Translations under genes and position numbers: made by a program
Shown here: positions 45,297-56,923 of the stretch, in pieces
Layout of the letters: each line of letters opens with the position of its first letter
How positions within the stretch are numbered: position 1 is the first letter of the stretch
NCBI GenBank assembly: GCA_027676805.1
Contig: JAQENU010000008.1
Location: forward strand, 1 to 64,000
From: Coprobacillaceae bacterium UN01-12pH3A
Lineage (GTDB): Bacteria; Bacillota_I; Bacilli_A; Erysipelotrichales; Coprobacillaceae
Length of the DNA: 64,000 bases
Reading direction: 5' to 3'
The notes under the pieces: generated by a model
Seen by the model: the letters and a program-made list of their open reading frames with translations, nothing else
What the model was told of the DNA's origin: nothing
Database searches by the model: none

Positions 45297-46139
45297 TTAA
45301 TCTCCAAACTCTAAAATCACTGGGCTATGGTTAACCCTTTTATCCAATGGTGGCATTTCCATATATTCACCATAAATCCTAGTTAAAATTTCATGATTTT
45401 GTTTAGGAACTGGAACAATGATATCTTCAAAAGGGATAGTCTCTAATGGAAATATTTCATTAATATCCATAATATATTTCCAAGGTGTAGCATCTTCAAA
45501 AGAAGTAATTAATGATGAGTCTACATGATTATATTTGGTAGAATTTGCAAGCAATCTCTTATATATTGAAACAGAAGAAATTTTAAAGAAACACAAAAAG
45601 TAATGAATAAATAAACACATAATTTTTGCAATTGCTCCTTTAATGCCACCAAAAGGAATTTCAGGATGTCCACTTCCTCTTAAGTATAAAAGTCTACCCC
45701 AAAAATAAGTCTTTCGCATCTGCTTTTTTTGTTCCTTTTTTACATTTGTAATTTTATCAAATACAAAAATATCAATATTTATACCTAATTCACATTTCAA
45801 ATCTTGAGCAAATTCAGATACAAATCTTGTTCCTTTTTTTTGAAGATGTGTCACACTTGAACAATAATTTTTATTCATATATGGTGTCAGTAATTCATAA
45901 CAATTATTAAACTGATCTATAATAGACAGCAATTTATCATAATCTTCCCTTAACATTCCAACATCTATATCATCATCCCACGGAATGAATCCCTTGTGTC
46001 TCACAGCTCCCAAGGCAGTTCCATATATCAGAAAATATCTTAATTGATGTTTATTACAAAATTCCGCAAATTCGGTCAGTATTTCTTTTTGAATTGATTG
46101 AACCCTCTTTAAATCTTCTGGTTCATATTGTTTATACAC
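45297..46139 (-). CDS. LicD-family phosphotransferase
   Basis: A protein of 280 residues with the LicD core 'YFLIYGTALGAVRHKGFIPWDDDIDVGML' near the N-terminus (the DDDID metal site). LicD enzymes transfer phosphocholine or another phospho group from a CDP-linked donor to a glycan. The likely start is a GTG at 46139 preceded by AGAGGGGG at seven bases; an ATG seven codons upstream lacks a site. It opens the polysaccharide locus, next to a terminator and the cytidylyltransferase-containing transporter gene. Confidence 0.88.
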   Translation of the reverse strand: MYKQYEPEDLKRVQSIQKEILTEFAEFCNKHQLRYFLIYGTALGAVRHKGFIPWDDDIDVGMLREDYDKLLSIIDQFNNCYELLTPYMNKNYCSSVTHLQKKGTRFVSEFAQDLKCELGINIDIFVFDKITNVKKEQKKQMRKTYFWGRLLYLRGSGHPEIPFGGIKGAIAKIMCLFIHYFLCFFKISSVSIYKRLLANSTKYNHVDSSLITSFEDATPWKYIMDINEIFPLETIPFEDIIVPVPKQNHEILTRIYGEYMEMPPLDKRVNHSPVILEFGD

Positions 46140-46269
46140 TATATTTCCCCCTCTATTCATATAAAACTAAACATCACAATGATATCATTATAAAATAAAA
46201 AATACAATTTTTTTCCTTTTCTATATTAAAATAACACATTTTCTATTATAAACCAATCTATATAATAAA

Positions 46270-46302
46270 GGGAAAGCGCTGATGTTTATCATCCCCTTTC
46301 CC
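46270..46302 (-). terminator. terminator of the transporter-cytidylyltransferase operon
   Basis: GGGAAAG/CTTTCCC stem with an inner GAT/ATC pair, followed by TTTATTATA on the minus strand. Confidence 0.65.
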
Positions 46303-46317
46303 ATAATAATTATATAC

Positions 46318-48810
46318 TTAATAATGCGGATCAATCTTTTTTAAATCTGTATAAGAATCAATTTCGATGATATCATCAAAGCTGCACTCTCGCACTTCAA
46401 TTTTATAATGATCCTTGCAATATTCTAAAGCCACCTGATCCCAGTAGCGTTCTTTCCCGCCAGGTAATTCATACGTATTCTTAATATCTTCTGCTAATTT
46501 TTTACCATCCTGTTCGTTCCAATAAGAAATTCCAAACATATGGTAAACATTTCTTCCTCCTACTAACAACTTCGTAATCACATTGTTCTTAGTTTGGAAA
46601 CACCAGTCATCTGTTAAATCAGTTTTGACCCCTAAGTAATTGCTCGTATACTGATATCTAGTAATAAGATCAGGATTATACACAACTAAATCTGCCTCTA
46701 ACACATAGGCATTTTGCAACAAATGTCGAGCACACATTGCAGAAGAAATATTATTTGCTTCATTATAATAAGGATTATCGATAAATTTAATTTGGGGATA
46801 TTTATACTGCAGCTGGTCAAATTGTTCTTTCAAATAACCACGTACAATAACGATTTCCTCTATTCCAGCGGCAGTCACCGCATCCAAAATAGTATCAATG
46901 ATTCGTACTCCATTTACCCTTACTAAAGGTTTTGGCGTATTAATTGTCAGAGGTACTAATCTTGAACCAAATCCTGCAGCAATAATCACCGCTCTTTTAA
47001 CTCGATATGGTTCCAACGCCTCATATCCTTTATCCGTAATATGATTTTGATCATCTAAATACCCTTTTTCATTCAATGTTCCCAAAGCAGAGTTAATTGT
47101 TCCAACAGAAACAGCACATTTTTCTGCCAATTCTCTTTGCGTAAAGCTCGCTTCTTTTTCTTTATCTAACAGAGTCAAAATGTCAAATTCTTTTTTGCTT
47201 AAATTCATCTCGTATACATCCCCTTTTCTTTTTGCATGCGTTAAAATCATCTTTACACTATAAATAAGAATCTTCATTAATAAATTAATCACCAAAATAA
47301 CGATGGATACAAAAGAGATAGATTCAATTAACATCATACTTTCCAAATTAGGAATCATCATGGCTAATGGCTGATTCGATAGGCTGCTTAGGAAAGAGAC
47401 TGCCGAAATAGTCACCATAGCATTAACAAAGAAATAAGTAAACATCTCTAAGATAGTCGACAATGTCTGCGGCACAAAAACATCTTTCATTAAATGAATG
47501 TTTTTAATCCCTAATGTTTTTGCTACATTCTCATAATTTGGATTTAATTTACCCAATGCATTATAAGCCAGCAAATATGGGGATGAAAAGAAATGAACAA
47601 TATTTACTAAAATTAATATTGCCAATGTTCCATAAATGAAACTTCCCTTAAAAAACAATACGTATGAAAGCCCTAAAACAATCCCAGGAATCGCTAAGGT
47701 CACCATCGATATCAGATGATAGAAGCGCATCTGTCTGCCGCCAACTCGTGATGTATAATACGCAGTAATATAGGCAACAGTTGTTCCTGCTAAGGCAGTA
47801 AATATTGCAATAACGATCGAATTTATTAAATATTTATTTAATCCCATATTCATTGCTCTAGTAATATGTGTCAATGAAAATTCAATCATAATTGGATATT
47901 TTTTAATAAACATTAAAAAAGCAAACGTCAATATCGGGAGCATCAATCCCAAAGAAAGGACAAATGAATAGATCGTGGCAATAATATCACGCACTTTATT
48001 TTTAACAATAATATATTCTGCATTGACAAAAGAAATCGCAGCACTATCCTTATTTAATAAATCTAGGATAAAAGCGACAAAAGCAGGAACAATCAAGACT
48101 AAACCGATGACAGCTCCTTTTCCAAAATCCAATAACCCGATGACTTCATTATACATATATAATGGCAGCGTCATAAATTTACCACCGACCATTAACGGAA
48201 CTCCATAATCTGTAAAGATCAATGTAAAGACCGCAAAGAAAATCGAAATCATAGGTTTTCTTAAATACGGTAAGGTAATCTTTAAAAATTGACTGTATTT
48301 CGGAATTCCCAATACATTTGCCGAAGTATAGACAGAACAGTCTTCATACTTAAATACATCATAAAACATTAATAATGCTACCGGAAAAGAGTAAAGCAAA
48401 GAGCCTAAAACAATTCCGGTTAACCCATAAATATTAAAATTTAAATTAAACAGATTAGTTAATACGCCATTTGCTCCTAATAATACAACCAGACCTGTTC
48501 CATGAGAGATCGAAGGAATCAACATTGGCATGGTAAAAAGAATAAGTAAAATTTTCTTAAACTTTAAGTTGGAGCGCAATAAAAACCAAGCTGCCATTCC
48601 CGCTAAAGCAACAGAAATAAATGTTGCTAAGGTTGTAGAAATTAAAGAATTTGTAATAACTGTCAAAAATTGTGGAGAACGAAAAATATCAACAATATTT
48701 GTTTCCGCCACTTTAATAAAAATACTGAATAATGGAAGAATGATCGAAACAACAAAGAATGCTAACAGCAGAATCTTTATTAGTTGATGACCTCTAGATT
48801 TCGTTTTCAT
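46318..48810 (-). CDS. fusion: dual-domain ABC permease, winged helix and LicC-like cytidylyltransferase
   Basis: One uninterrupted frame of 830 residues. Residues 1-533 are an FbpB/PhnU2-type permease with two halves; EAA-like loops lie near 158-190 and 426-458. Residues 535-600 are a small winged helix ('FTQRELAEKCAVSVGTINSALGTL'). Residues 604-830 are a nucleotidyltransferase with 'AVIIAAGFGSRL', 'TPKPLV', 'NPYYNEANNISSAMCA' and 'EADLVVYNP', closest to LicC-type CTP:phosphocholine cytidylyltransferases. An ATG with AAGGGGAT lies exactly at the junction (47206-47208), so a separate cytidylyltransferase may also be made. ATPase and binding protein precede it, and LicD follows. The substrate may be phosphocholine or 2-aminoethylphosphonate; this is inference. 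Confidence 0.88.
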   Translation of the reverse strand: MKTKSRGHQLIKILLLAFFVVSIILPLFSIFIKVAETNIVDIFRSPQFLTVITNSLISTTLATFISVALAGMAAWFLLRSNLKFKKILLILFTMPMLIPSISHGTGLVVLLGANGVLTNLFNLNFNIYGLTGIVLGSLLYSFPVALLMFYDVFKYEDCSVYTSANVLGIPKYSQFLKITLPYLRKPMISIFFAVFTLIFTDYGVPLMVGGKFMTLPLYMYNEVIGLLDFGKGAVIGLVLIVPAFVAFILDLLNKDSAAISFVNAEYIIVKNKVRDIIATIYSFVLSLGLMLPILTFAFLMFIKKYPIMIEFSLTHITRAMNMGLNKYLINSIVIAIFTALAGTTVAYITAYYTSRVGGRQMRFYHLISMVTLAIPGIVLGLSYVLFFKGSFIYGTLAILILVNIVHFFSSPYLLAYNALGKLNPNYENVAKTLGIKNIHLMKDVFVPQTLSTILEMFTYFFVNAMVTISAVSFLSSLSNQPLAMMIPNLESMMLIESISFVSIVILVINLLMKILIYSVKMILTHAKRKGDVYEMNLSKKEFDILTLLDKEKEASFTQRELAEKCAVSVGTINSALGTLNEKGYLDDQNHITDKGYEALEPYRVKRAVIIAAGFGSRLVPLTINTPKPLVRVNGVRIIDTILDAVTAAGIEEIVIVRGYLKEQFDQLQYKYPQIKFIDNPYYNEANNISSAMCARHLLQNAYVLEADLVVYNPDLITRYQYTSNYLGVKTDLTDDWCFQTKNNVITKLLVGGRNVYHMFGISYWNEQDGKKLAEDIKNTYELPGGKERYWDQVALEYCKDHYKIEVRECSFDDIIEIDSYTDLKKIDPHY
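47206..47225 (-). promoter_or_regulatory. internal start codon and ribosome site at the fusion junction
   Basis: ATG at 47206-47208, preceded on the minus strand by AAGGGGAT (47218-47225) at ten bases. It would start the 296-residue winged helix-cytidylyltransferase by itself. Confidence 0.55.
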
Positions 48811-49570
48811 CTATGCTCACCATACATTTCTCTAAATCATTTAATTTAGTCTGTAAATGATCGACAACAAACTCTTTAACAAAATCATTTTGCGGATGAT
48901 TATAGATATTAATCGGCGTATCGATCTGCTCAATATGCCCTTCGCTCATCACCATGATGCGATCCGACATTGTAAATGCTTCTTCCTGGTCATGAGTGAT
49001 ATAGATAATAGTAGAATTATACTGCTTTTGGATTTGTTTGATTTCTTTTCTCATCGTTAAGCGATTTGCCGCATCTAAAGCAGAAAGCGGTTCATCAAAT
49101 AAAATAACTGCGGGTTTCAGCGCTAATGTACGTGCAATCGCAATTCTCTGCTGCTGTCCACCTGATAACTGATCAATTCTTTTATTGATATGTTCTTTTA
49201 ATCCTACTTGTTCTAAAACCTGCAAGGCAATTTTTTTTGCCTCTTTTTTATATTGATCATGGAATTTCAAAGCATATTCTACGTTCTGCAGTACTGTCAT
49301 ATTGGGGAACAACGCATAGTTTTGAAAAACGATCCCCATATGACGCTTTGATGAGTCTAATTTAGAAATATCTTCACCATTTAATTTAATTGTCCCGGAT
49401 GTCTGTTGTTCAATTCCAATCAGTAATTTAAGCAAAGTGGTTTTCCCACATCCGGAAGGTCCTAAAACGGATAAAAACTCACCCTGTTCCAAGGTAAAAT
49501 CTACTTTATTTAATACTACTTTATCCCCATAAATTTTATGAAGATGACTGACTTCCATAAAATGTTCCAT
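48794..49570 (-). CDS. ABC importer ATP-binding protein (FbpC/PhnT2-like)
   Basis: A cytoplasmic ATPase of 258 residues. Walker A 'GPSGCGKTT', signature '[15 protein letters not shown]', Walker B 'VILFDEPLSALD' and switch 'ITHDQEEAF' are intact. It lacks the long TOBE extension of PotA. It overlaps the permease fusion by 17 bases and follows a solute-binding lipoprotein, forming a complete importer. Confidence 0.92.
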   Translation of the reverse strand: MEHFMEVSHLHKIYGDKVVLNKVDFTLEQGEFLSVLGPSGCGKTTLLKLLIGIEQQTSGTIKLNGEDISKLDSSKRHMGIVFQNYALFPNMTVLQNVEYALKFHDQYKKEAKKIALQVLEQVGLKEHINKRIDQLSGGQQQRIAIARTLALKPAVILFDEPLSALDAANRLTMRKEIKQIQKQYNSTIIYITHDQEEAFTMSDRIMVMSEGHIEQIDTPINIYNHPQNDFVKEFVVDHLQTKLNDLEKCMVSIDENEI

Positions 49571-49591
49571 TCTTTTCCTCCATTCTAATCT

Positions 49592-49619
49592 AACAAAAAG
49601 GTGGTTTTAACCACCTTTT
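49592..49619 (-). terminator. attenuating hairpin between binding protein and ATPase genes
   Basis: AAAGGTGGTT/AACCACCTTT stem with TTTTTG after it on the minus strand, placed between the first and second genes of the operon. Partial termination would give more binding protein than ATPase. Confidence 0.7.
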
Positions 49620-50598
49620 AATATTTCCATTTGGCTAATAAATCTTCTCTTACTTCAACCGTGTTATTTGACATATCACCATATTGAATATTTGTTGGAT
49701 AATTTTCAATAGAAGATGTTTGATCTTTTAAAACCGGTTCTGGCATATATAATTCTGCATTCTCTCTAATCAATGTATTGACAAAGAATTCAAAGACTTC
49801 TTTAACCCCTTCTTTATCCTGATGCCCTTCAATGATTGATGTATCATTCGTTGTCCAAGGAGCCCCTTCACTAAAAGTCGTTATCGTTAAGTTAGCTCCT
49901 TTATTTATTTCTTCAACTGCTTGGAATGTCATTCCTAAACCAATCGCAGCTTCTTTTTGAACCAAAGCATTTACTGGTCCTGACCCAGAAGAAGTGTATT
50001 GCAGAATATTTTTTGACAATTGATCAAAATAAGCAAAAGCCTCTTCTTCCCCCATGACATTTACTAAGTTCTTCAAAAACATATATCCTGTTCCAGAGGC
50101 TTTTGGATTCGGCATCGAAATCAATCCTTCGTATTTAGGATCCAATAAATCTTGATAAGATGTAGGAACATCCAATCCTTTTGCCTTTAAAACTTCTTCA
50201 TTAATAATGATAGCGCCGCTGTAGCGAATAGTAGGCACATATTTTTTACTCTCAGGAATAAATTCATCCATCACTTCCGTATATAAAGAATCATCTAATG
50301 TATGGAAATTTTCTTCTAACTGCTGTGAATAAGTGTGTTCTAACTCAATAATGATATCTGCTTCAATGGATTTCCCACTGCTTTTTATTTTTGCTGCGGT
50401 ATTCCCCGTAGATACATATTGCACTGAGATATTGTAATCAGGAAATTGTTCATTTAATCTTTTTTGATAATAATCATTTCTAAAATCTTCTGCTGATGAA
50501 TATAGCACAATAGTGGGTTTGCCTTTACCACTGCTTGAGCACCCAACAACACTAAATGCTACAATTAAACTTAATATTAATTTCAATCCTTTTTTCAT
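49618..50598 (-). CDS. ABC importer solute-binding lipoprotein (family 1, Fe3+/phosphonate type)
   Basis: A lipoprotein of 326 residues with lipobox 'VVGC' (lipidated Cys20 from the ATG at 50598, which has AAGGAGAG in front). The mature part ('TIVLYSSAEDFRNDYYQKRLNEQFPDY'...'PNPKASGTGYMFLKNL'...'FSEGAPWTTNDTSIIEG') belongs to the FbpA/AfuA/AepX-PhnS class, which binds ferric ion or 2-aminoethylphosphonate-like anions. The Tyr pair used for ferric ion in FbpA is not obvious. Linkage to a cytidylyltransferase and LicD favours an organic phosphate or phosphonate ligand; this is inference. Confidence 0.87.
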   Translation of the reverse strand: MKKGLKLILSLIVAFSVVGCSSSGKGKPTIVLYSSAEDFRNDYYQKRLNEQFPDYNISVQYVSTGNTAAKIKSSGKSIEADIIIELEHTYSQQLEENFHTLDDSLYTEVMDEFIPESKKYVPTIRYSGAIIINEEVLKAKGLDVPTSYQDLLDPKYEGLISMPNPKASGTGYMFLKNLVNVMGEEEAFAYFDQLSKNILQYTSSGSGPVNALVQKEAAIGLGMTFQAVEEINKGANLTITTFSEGAPWTTNDTSIIEGHQDKEGVKEVFEFFVNTLIRENAELYMPEPVLKDQTSSIENYPTNIQYGDMSNNTVEVREDLLAKWKY

Positions 50599-50626
50599 AA
50601 GTCTCTCCTTGTTCATTTTCACCTAT

Positions 50627-50654
50627 ATAATACATTATTTTATAACAAAATCAA
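50627..50654 (-). promoter_or_regulatory. promoter of the importer-cytidylyltransferase operon
   Basis: TTGATT (50649-50654) and TATTAT (50627-50632) with a 16-base spacer, about 30 bases before the binding-protein start. Confidence 0.55.
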
Positions 50655-50752
50655 GACTTTTTCACACAATATATGTTTAAATACAATATTTTTTCATTAA
50701 AATTAACACTTTCTAAACAATTATTGATATAGATCTTTCTTATTGACAGAAA

Positions 50753-50783
50753 TAAAAAAACCGGCACATTTCAAAATGCCAGT
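50753..50783 (-). terminator. terminator of the pyr operon
   Basis: ACTGGCA...TGCCGGT stem with an inner ATTT/AAAT pairing and seven T after it on the minus strand, ten bases after pyrE. Confidence 0.8.
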
Positions 50784-50793
50784 TCTTATTTTA

Positions 50794-51426
50794 TTATTTT
50801 TCCATCCAGCTTTCGTCTTTTGGATCCACTTTCCATGCTTTTAATTTTTCCATATCTTCTTCCTTGATATAGTGATGTTCAACTGCAACCGGAATCAATG
50901 TATCATAATCCGTTAATGTAACAAATTTGCAGTTCGCATTTTTAAAGTTTTCAATCGCTGCCGGCAATCCATAAGTAAAGATAGCCACTAATCCGATGAC
51001 TTCACATCCTGCTGCTCGCAATGCTTCCACACATTCAATTGAACTTCCGCCAGTAGATAAAAGATCTTCAACTACAACGACTTTCATTCCCGGTTTTACA
51101 ACCCCTTCAATTTGGTTATTTCTTCCGTGTTTCTTTGCTCCGCCGCGAACATATCCCATAGGCAGACCTAAGATTTCTGCTGTTAAGGCAGCATGAGCGA
51201 TCCCAGCCGTTGCCGTTCCCATCAAACATTCCGCTTCAGGATAATGTTCTTTTACTAATTTTGCCAAGCCTTCTTCAATATCTTTTCTTACTTTTGGATA
51301 AGACAATGTTAGACGGTTGTCACAGTAAATAGGTGATTTAATTCCCGATGCCCACGTAAATGGATCATTGGGCTGTAAAAATACAGCTTTGATGTCTAAT
51401 AGATCTTTTGCAATTAATTTTTTCAT
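50794..51426 (-). CDS. pyrE: orotate phosphoribosyltransferase
   Basis: Joins orotate and PRPP to OMP. The PRPP-binding loop '[14 protein letters not shown]' and '[17 protein letters not shown]' (the flexible catalytic loop with its Lys) are diagnostic. Length 210. Last gene of the pyr operon; its ATG overlaps the metallo-hydrolase stop (ATGA). Confidence 0.95.
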   Translation of the reverse strand: MKKLIAKDLLDIKAVFLQPNDPFTWASGIKSPIYCDNRLTLSYPKVRKDIEEGLAKLVKEHYPEAECLMGTATAGIAHAALTAEILGLPMGYVRGGAKKHGRNNQIEGVVKPGMKVVVVEDLLSTGGSSIECVEALRAAGCEVIGLVAIFTYGLPAAIENFKNANCKFVTLTDYDTLIPVAVEHHYIKEEDMEKLKAWKVDPKDESWMEK

Positions 51427-52283
51427 AGTATTCCTTTTCCTCTCTTTAACCCTTCAATAAAAGCATGAATATATTTAATATCTTCTTTTTTTATGCTTCC
51501 TAATTCATTTTCGATTGCTTCGAAATCATCATAATGCTGAGAAACCGTTGCTCCCAACAATTTCAAATATTCACAATGTTCAATAAATTCGTTGCGATCC
51601 AGTACCTTGCTATCCGTTGAGAAAACAAAATATTCTGCATCATAAGCTAACAGCATATCAATCACATGAAACAGCTGTCGTGAATAGCAAGGTGTCGTAT
51701 AATGCATGCCAAAATTCATACAATCCCCTACGATTAGCACCTTATCTGCCTTCAAAAAAACAACTGTAGAGTCCGGACTATGATCCGATTCAATATGTTC
51801 TAGCAAGCAAGATAAATTTCCTAAATCCAATTCTAGCTGATGTCGATACATGATGCAGGGAACCTGAATATGCAGTTCACTGCGATCCGGCATCTCCCGT
51901 TTTATCTCTTTTACTTCACTAGGAAGCAGTTTTTCTTCCTTAATATAGCGTTCCAGCATTTCATCGGACCAATCCCAAGCTGCCATTTTCTCCAACGTGT
52001 CCTTTGCCTGCTTATGCGCAATGTAAGGGAAATGACAAACTTGTAATCCAAAGACATGGTTCCAATGACAATCACTTACAACACCTAATTTAGAAAGTGC
52101 ATTCAATGTCTCATTTTGCTCAATCTCTGTAAGCATCGTTTCCATATGTTCAATGGATGTCCCGCCATCAATCATTAAAAGCTGGTCATCTCCGGCAATA
52201 CATACTAATAATGGTTTTTTACGATCCATTGGATCACTCAGACAATAAACATGTTGTGTTAATGGCTTTAATTTTAGTGCCAT
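51423..52283 (-). CDS. metallo-beta-lactamase-fold protein with altered metal motif
   Basis: A protein of 286 residues with an MBL-fold layout: 'LLMIDGGTS' near 36, the motif region '[11 protein letters not shown]' (69-79), then '[11 protein letters not shown]' and '[11 protein letters not shown]'. Where the family has HxHxDH this protein has Asp71-Cys-His73-Trp-Asn75-His76, so the first His and the Asp are replaced. It may bind one metal or none. It is embedded in the pyr operon between pyrF and pyrE, overlapping pyrE by four bases. A role in pyrimidine metabolism is suggested only by position. Confidence 0.78.
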   Translation of the reverse strand: MALKLKPLTQHVYCLSDPMDRKKPLLVCIAGDDQLLMIDGGTSIEHMETMLTEIEQNETLNALSKLGVVSDCHWNHVFGLQVCHFPYIAHKQAKDTLEKMAAWDWSDEMLERYIKEEKLLPSEVKEIKREMPDRSELHIQVPCIMYRHQLELDLGNLSCLLEHIESDHSPDSTVVFLKADKVLIVGDCMNFGMHYTTPCYSRQLFHVIDMLLAYDAEYFVFSTDSKVLDRNEFIEHCEYLKLLGATVSQHYDDFEAIENELGSIKKEDIKYIHAFIEGLKRGKGIL

Positions 52284-52285
52284 GA

Positions 52286-54657
<2,372 letters not shown>

Positions 54658-54667
54658 TTTCTTCCTC

Positions 54668-55939
54668 CTAAAATTCTGTTAGTTTTCCTTCGATCATATT
54701 ATATTTTATTTTACCATAACATGGATATCCGATAAATGGGGTATTGCTTGCTTTTGATACAATATCTTCTTTTTTTATAATAAATTTCTCTTCTAAGTCG
54801 AAGACACATAGATCTGCTTTGCTGCCAACTTCAAATTCAACAGGCATTTTCAGCACTTTTGCCGGAGCCGCACTCATCGCTTCCAGTACCGTTTCCAATG
54901 ATGTTTCTCCTGTTTTGACTACATAAGTATAGATCAGCGGAAAACAATGCTGAAGCCCAATAATACCAAACGGTGCTTTAGAAATGTGTCTTTCCTTTTC
55001 TTCTTCACTATGAGGGGCATGATCTGTCGCAATAACAGATAATGTTCCGTCATTCAAGCCTCTTATCAAAGCTTCACGATCCTCTTTAGAACGAAGCGGC
55101 GGATTCATCTTATAATTCGGATCACAGTTTTTAATATTTTCATCTGTTAATACCAAATGATGCGGACTGACTTCACCACTGACAGGCAATCCCTCAGCTT
55201 TGGCTTTTCTTAATAAATCTACAGTTTGATGTGTGGAAACATGACAAACATGATATCGGTTATGAACTGTTCTGACAATATCCAAATCACGGGCTACCTG
55301 CTTAAATTCACTTTCATTATTAATGCCGACTAACTCATGGTCTTTCGCATAGTTCCCTTCATGAATACAACCACCCGGCTTTAATTCACTTTCATCTTCA
55401 CAATGTGCCACAATAATAGAATCCAACGCTTTTGCTTTTGTCATCGCCGCTTTCATCATCGCATCACTTTGTACGCCTTTACCATCATCTGAGAATCCTG
55501 CCACAATCTGATGACGCAGATTATCTTCCATGTTCACTAGTTCCTTACCAGCTAAGCCTTTTGTGATTGCCGAATACGTATAGGTATGCACACACGCATC
55601 TTTAGCGACAATTTCTTCAAATCGTTCAATCGTCTCTTCATTATCCATGCAAGGAAGGGTATTTGCCATCGCAACAATATGGCTGTATCCCCCGTACAAT
55701 GCACTTTTTGATCCGGTTGCCACAGTTTCTTTATATTCAAATCCCGGTTCTCTTAAATGAACGTGGATATCAATAAAGGAATGTGTCAGCAGCTTCCCAT
55801 CTAAATCGATGACCTGAGCATCCTTTTCGTCAATTTTTTCTTCAATCGCTTTAATCGTATCCCCTTCAACTAAAACATCCAGCGAAGATAGTTTTTGATG
55901 ATAATAAACCAGCCCATTTTTAAATAATATCTTATTCAT
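54668..55939 (-). CDS. pyrC: dihydroorotase
   Basis: A zinc amidohydrolase of 423 residues that cyclises carbamoyl aspartate. 'FIDIHVHLREPG' (His-x-His metal site), 'AHCEDES', 'HVCHVST' and 'ATDHAPHS' are the metal and catalytic motifs of the type I (Bacillus-like) enzyme. It overlaps pyrB by eight bases. Confidence 0.95.
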   Translation of the reverse strand: MNKILFKNGLVYYHQKLSSLDVLVEGDTIKAIEEKIDEKDAQVIDLDGKLLTHSFIDIHVHLREPGFEYKETVATGSKSALYGGYSHIVAMANTLPCMDNEETIERFEEIVAKDACVHTYTYSAITKGLAGKELVNMEDNLRHQIVAGFSDDGKGVQSDAMMKAAMTKAKALDSIIVAHCEDESELKPGGCIHEGNYAKDHELVGINNESEFKQVARDLDIVRTVHNRYHVCHVSTHQTVDLLRKAKAEGLPVSGEVSPHHLVLTDENIKNCDPNYKMNPPLRSKEDREALIRGLNDGTLSVIATDHAPHSEEEKERHISKAPFGIIGLQHCFPLIYTYVVKTGETSLETVLEAMSAAPAKVLKMPVEFEVGSKADLCVFDLEEKFIIKKEDIVSKASNTPFIGYPCYGKIKYNMIEGKLTEF

Positions 55940-56807
55940 CTTTCAGCACCTGATTGATCAATGCCATTCTCACATAGACCCCGTTTTCCATTTGCTTAAA
56001 TATTCTTGCCTTTTCACACTCTACGATATCATCTGCGATTTCAACATTACGATTGAATGGAGCTGGATGCATGATGATCGCATTTTCTTTCATGGTATTG
56101 ACTCTTTGGCGATTTAAGCCGTATTGCTGATGGTATTCTTCTATGCTCAGACTCATATTTGATGTATGACGTTCATGCTGTACCCTTAACAGCATCACCA
56201 CATCGACTTGCGGAATAATGTCATCAAAGTTTACATAATTCATACCTTCTTCTTTGTATTCTAAAGGTCCTGATGTATAGACTGTCATGCCTAAGCGTTC
56301 CATAATCTTAAAGTTGGTGTGAGCGACACGACTATGCTGAACATCGCCTACGATGACCACTTTTAAGCCTTCAAAACTACCGAATTCCTGACGAATGGTC
56401 AAAAGATCCAATAATGACTGACTAGGATGCTGACCGGTTCCATCACCACCGCTTAAAATCGGAATATTGATTTTCCCTATTAACTGCTTGTAGTAATCGT
56501 TTTCAGGATGACGGATCACGACCGCATCACTTCCGATAGATTCAAAGAATCGAACCGTATCATAGAGAGATTCTCCTTTGAGAACACTTGAATTCTGGAT
56601 ATCCAGATTCTGTGTTTTACAGTTTAAATTCAGTGCTGCTTTTTCAAAACTGTAATGTGTTCTGGTTGAAGGTTCAAAAAAAAGATAAGCGATACACTTA
56701 CTCCCATGATAGTCTACTTTCTTACCTTTAGCAAAGGCGTCTGCCTCATCTAATATTTCATAAATTTCTTCATTGGTTAAATACTCTAAATTTACAATAT
56801 TTTTCAT
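55932..56807 (-). CDS. pyrB: aspartate carbamoyltransferase catalytic subunit
   Basis: Joins carbamoyl phosphate and aspartate, the first committed pyrimidine step. 'FEPSTRTHYSFEKAA' holds the carbamoyl-phosphate Ser-Thr-Arg-Thr motif; 'GGDGTGQHPSQSLLDL' and 'MHPAPFNR' complete the site. The ATG at 56807 with AAAGGAGAG gives 291 residues. First gene of the operon behind an attenuator. No pyrI gene is present, and carbamoyl phosphate synthase genes are not in the window. Confidence 0.95.
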   Translation of the reverse strand: MKNIVNLEYLTNEEIYEILDEADAFAKGKKVDYHGSKCIAYLFFEPSTRTHYSFEKAALNLNCKTQNLDIQNSSVLKGESLYDTVRFFESIGSDAVVIRHPENDYYKQLIGKINIPILSGGDGTGQHPSQSLLDLLTIRQEFGSFEGLKVVIVGDVQHSRVAHTNFKIMERLGMTVYTSGPLEYKEEGMNYVNFDDIIPQVDVVMLLRVQHERHTSNMSLSIEEYHQQYGLNRQRVNTMKENAIIMHPAPFNRNVEIADDIVECEKARIFKQMENGVYVRMALINQVLKDE

Positions 56808-56835
56808 CGTCTCTCTCCTTTGTCTCATTTTATAC

Positions 56836-56909
56836 AAAAAAAATACCTTCAGCAGGTATCAAACAGATCGATTGTTCTATTTTATTATACCCACTTCTTT
56901 AACGGGGGT
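56836..56909 (-). promoter_or_regulatory. pyr operon leader attenuator
   Basis: The minus-strand leader ends in a terminator, ATACCT/AGGTAT arms (56843-56859) plus eight T, placed before pyrB. Upstream, GTGGGTAT (56887-56894) can pair either with the ATACCT arm (antiterminator) or with ACCCCC (56904-56909). These exclusive pairings are the layout of pyr attenuation. A PyrR consensus loop is not evident and pyrR is not in the window. Confidence 0.65.
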
Positions 56910-56923
56910 TCTTTACCCAATTA

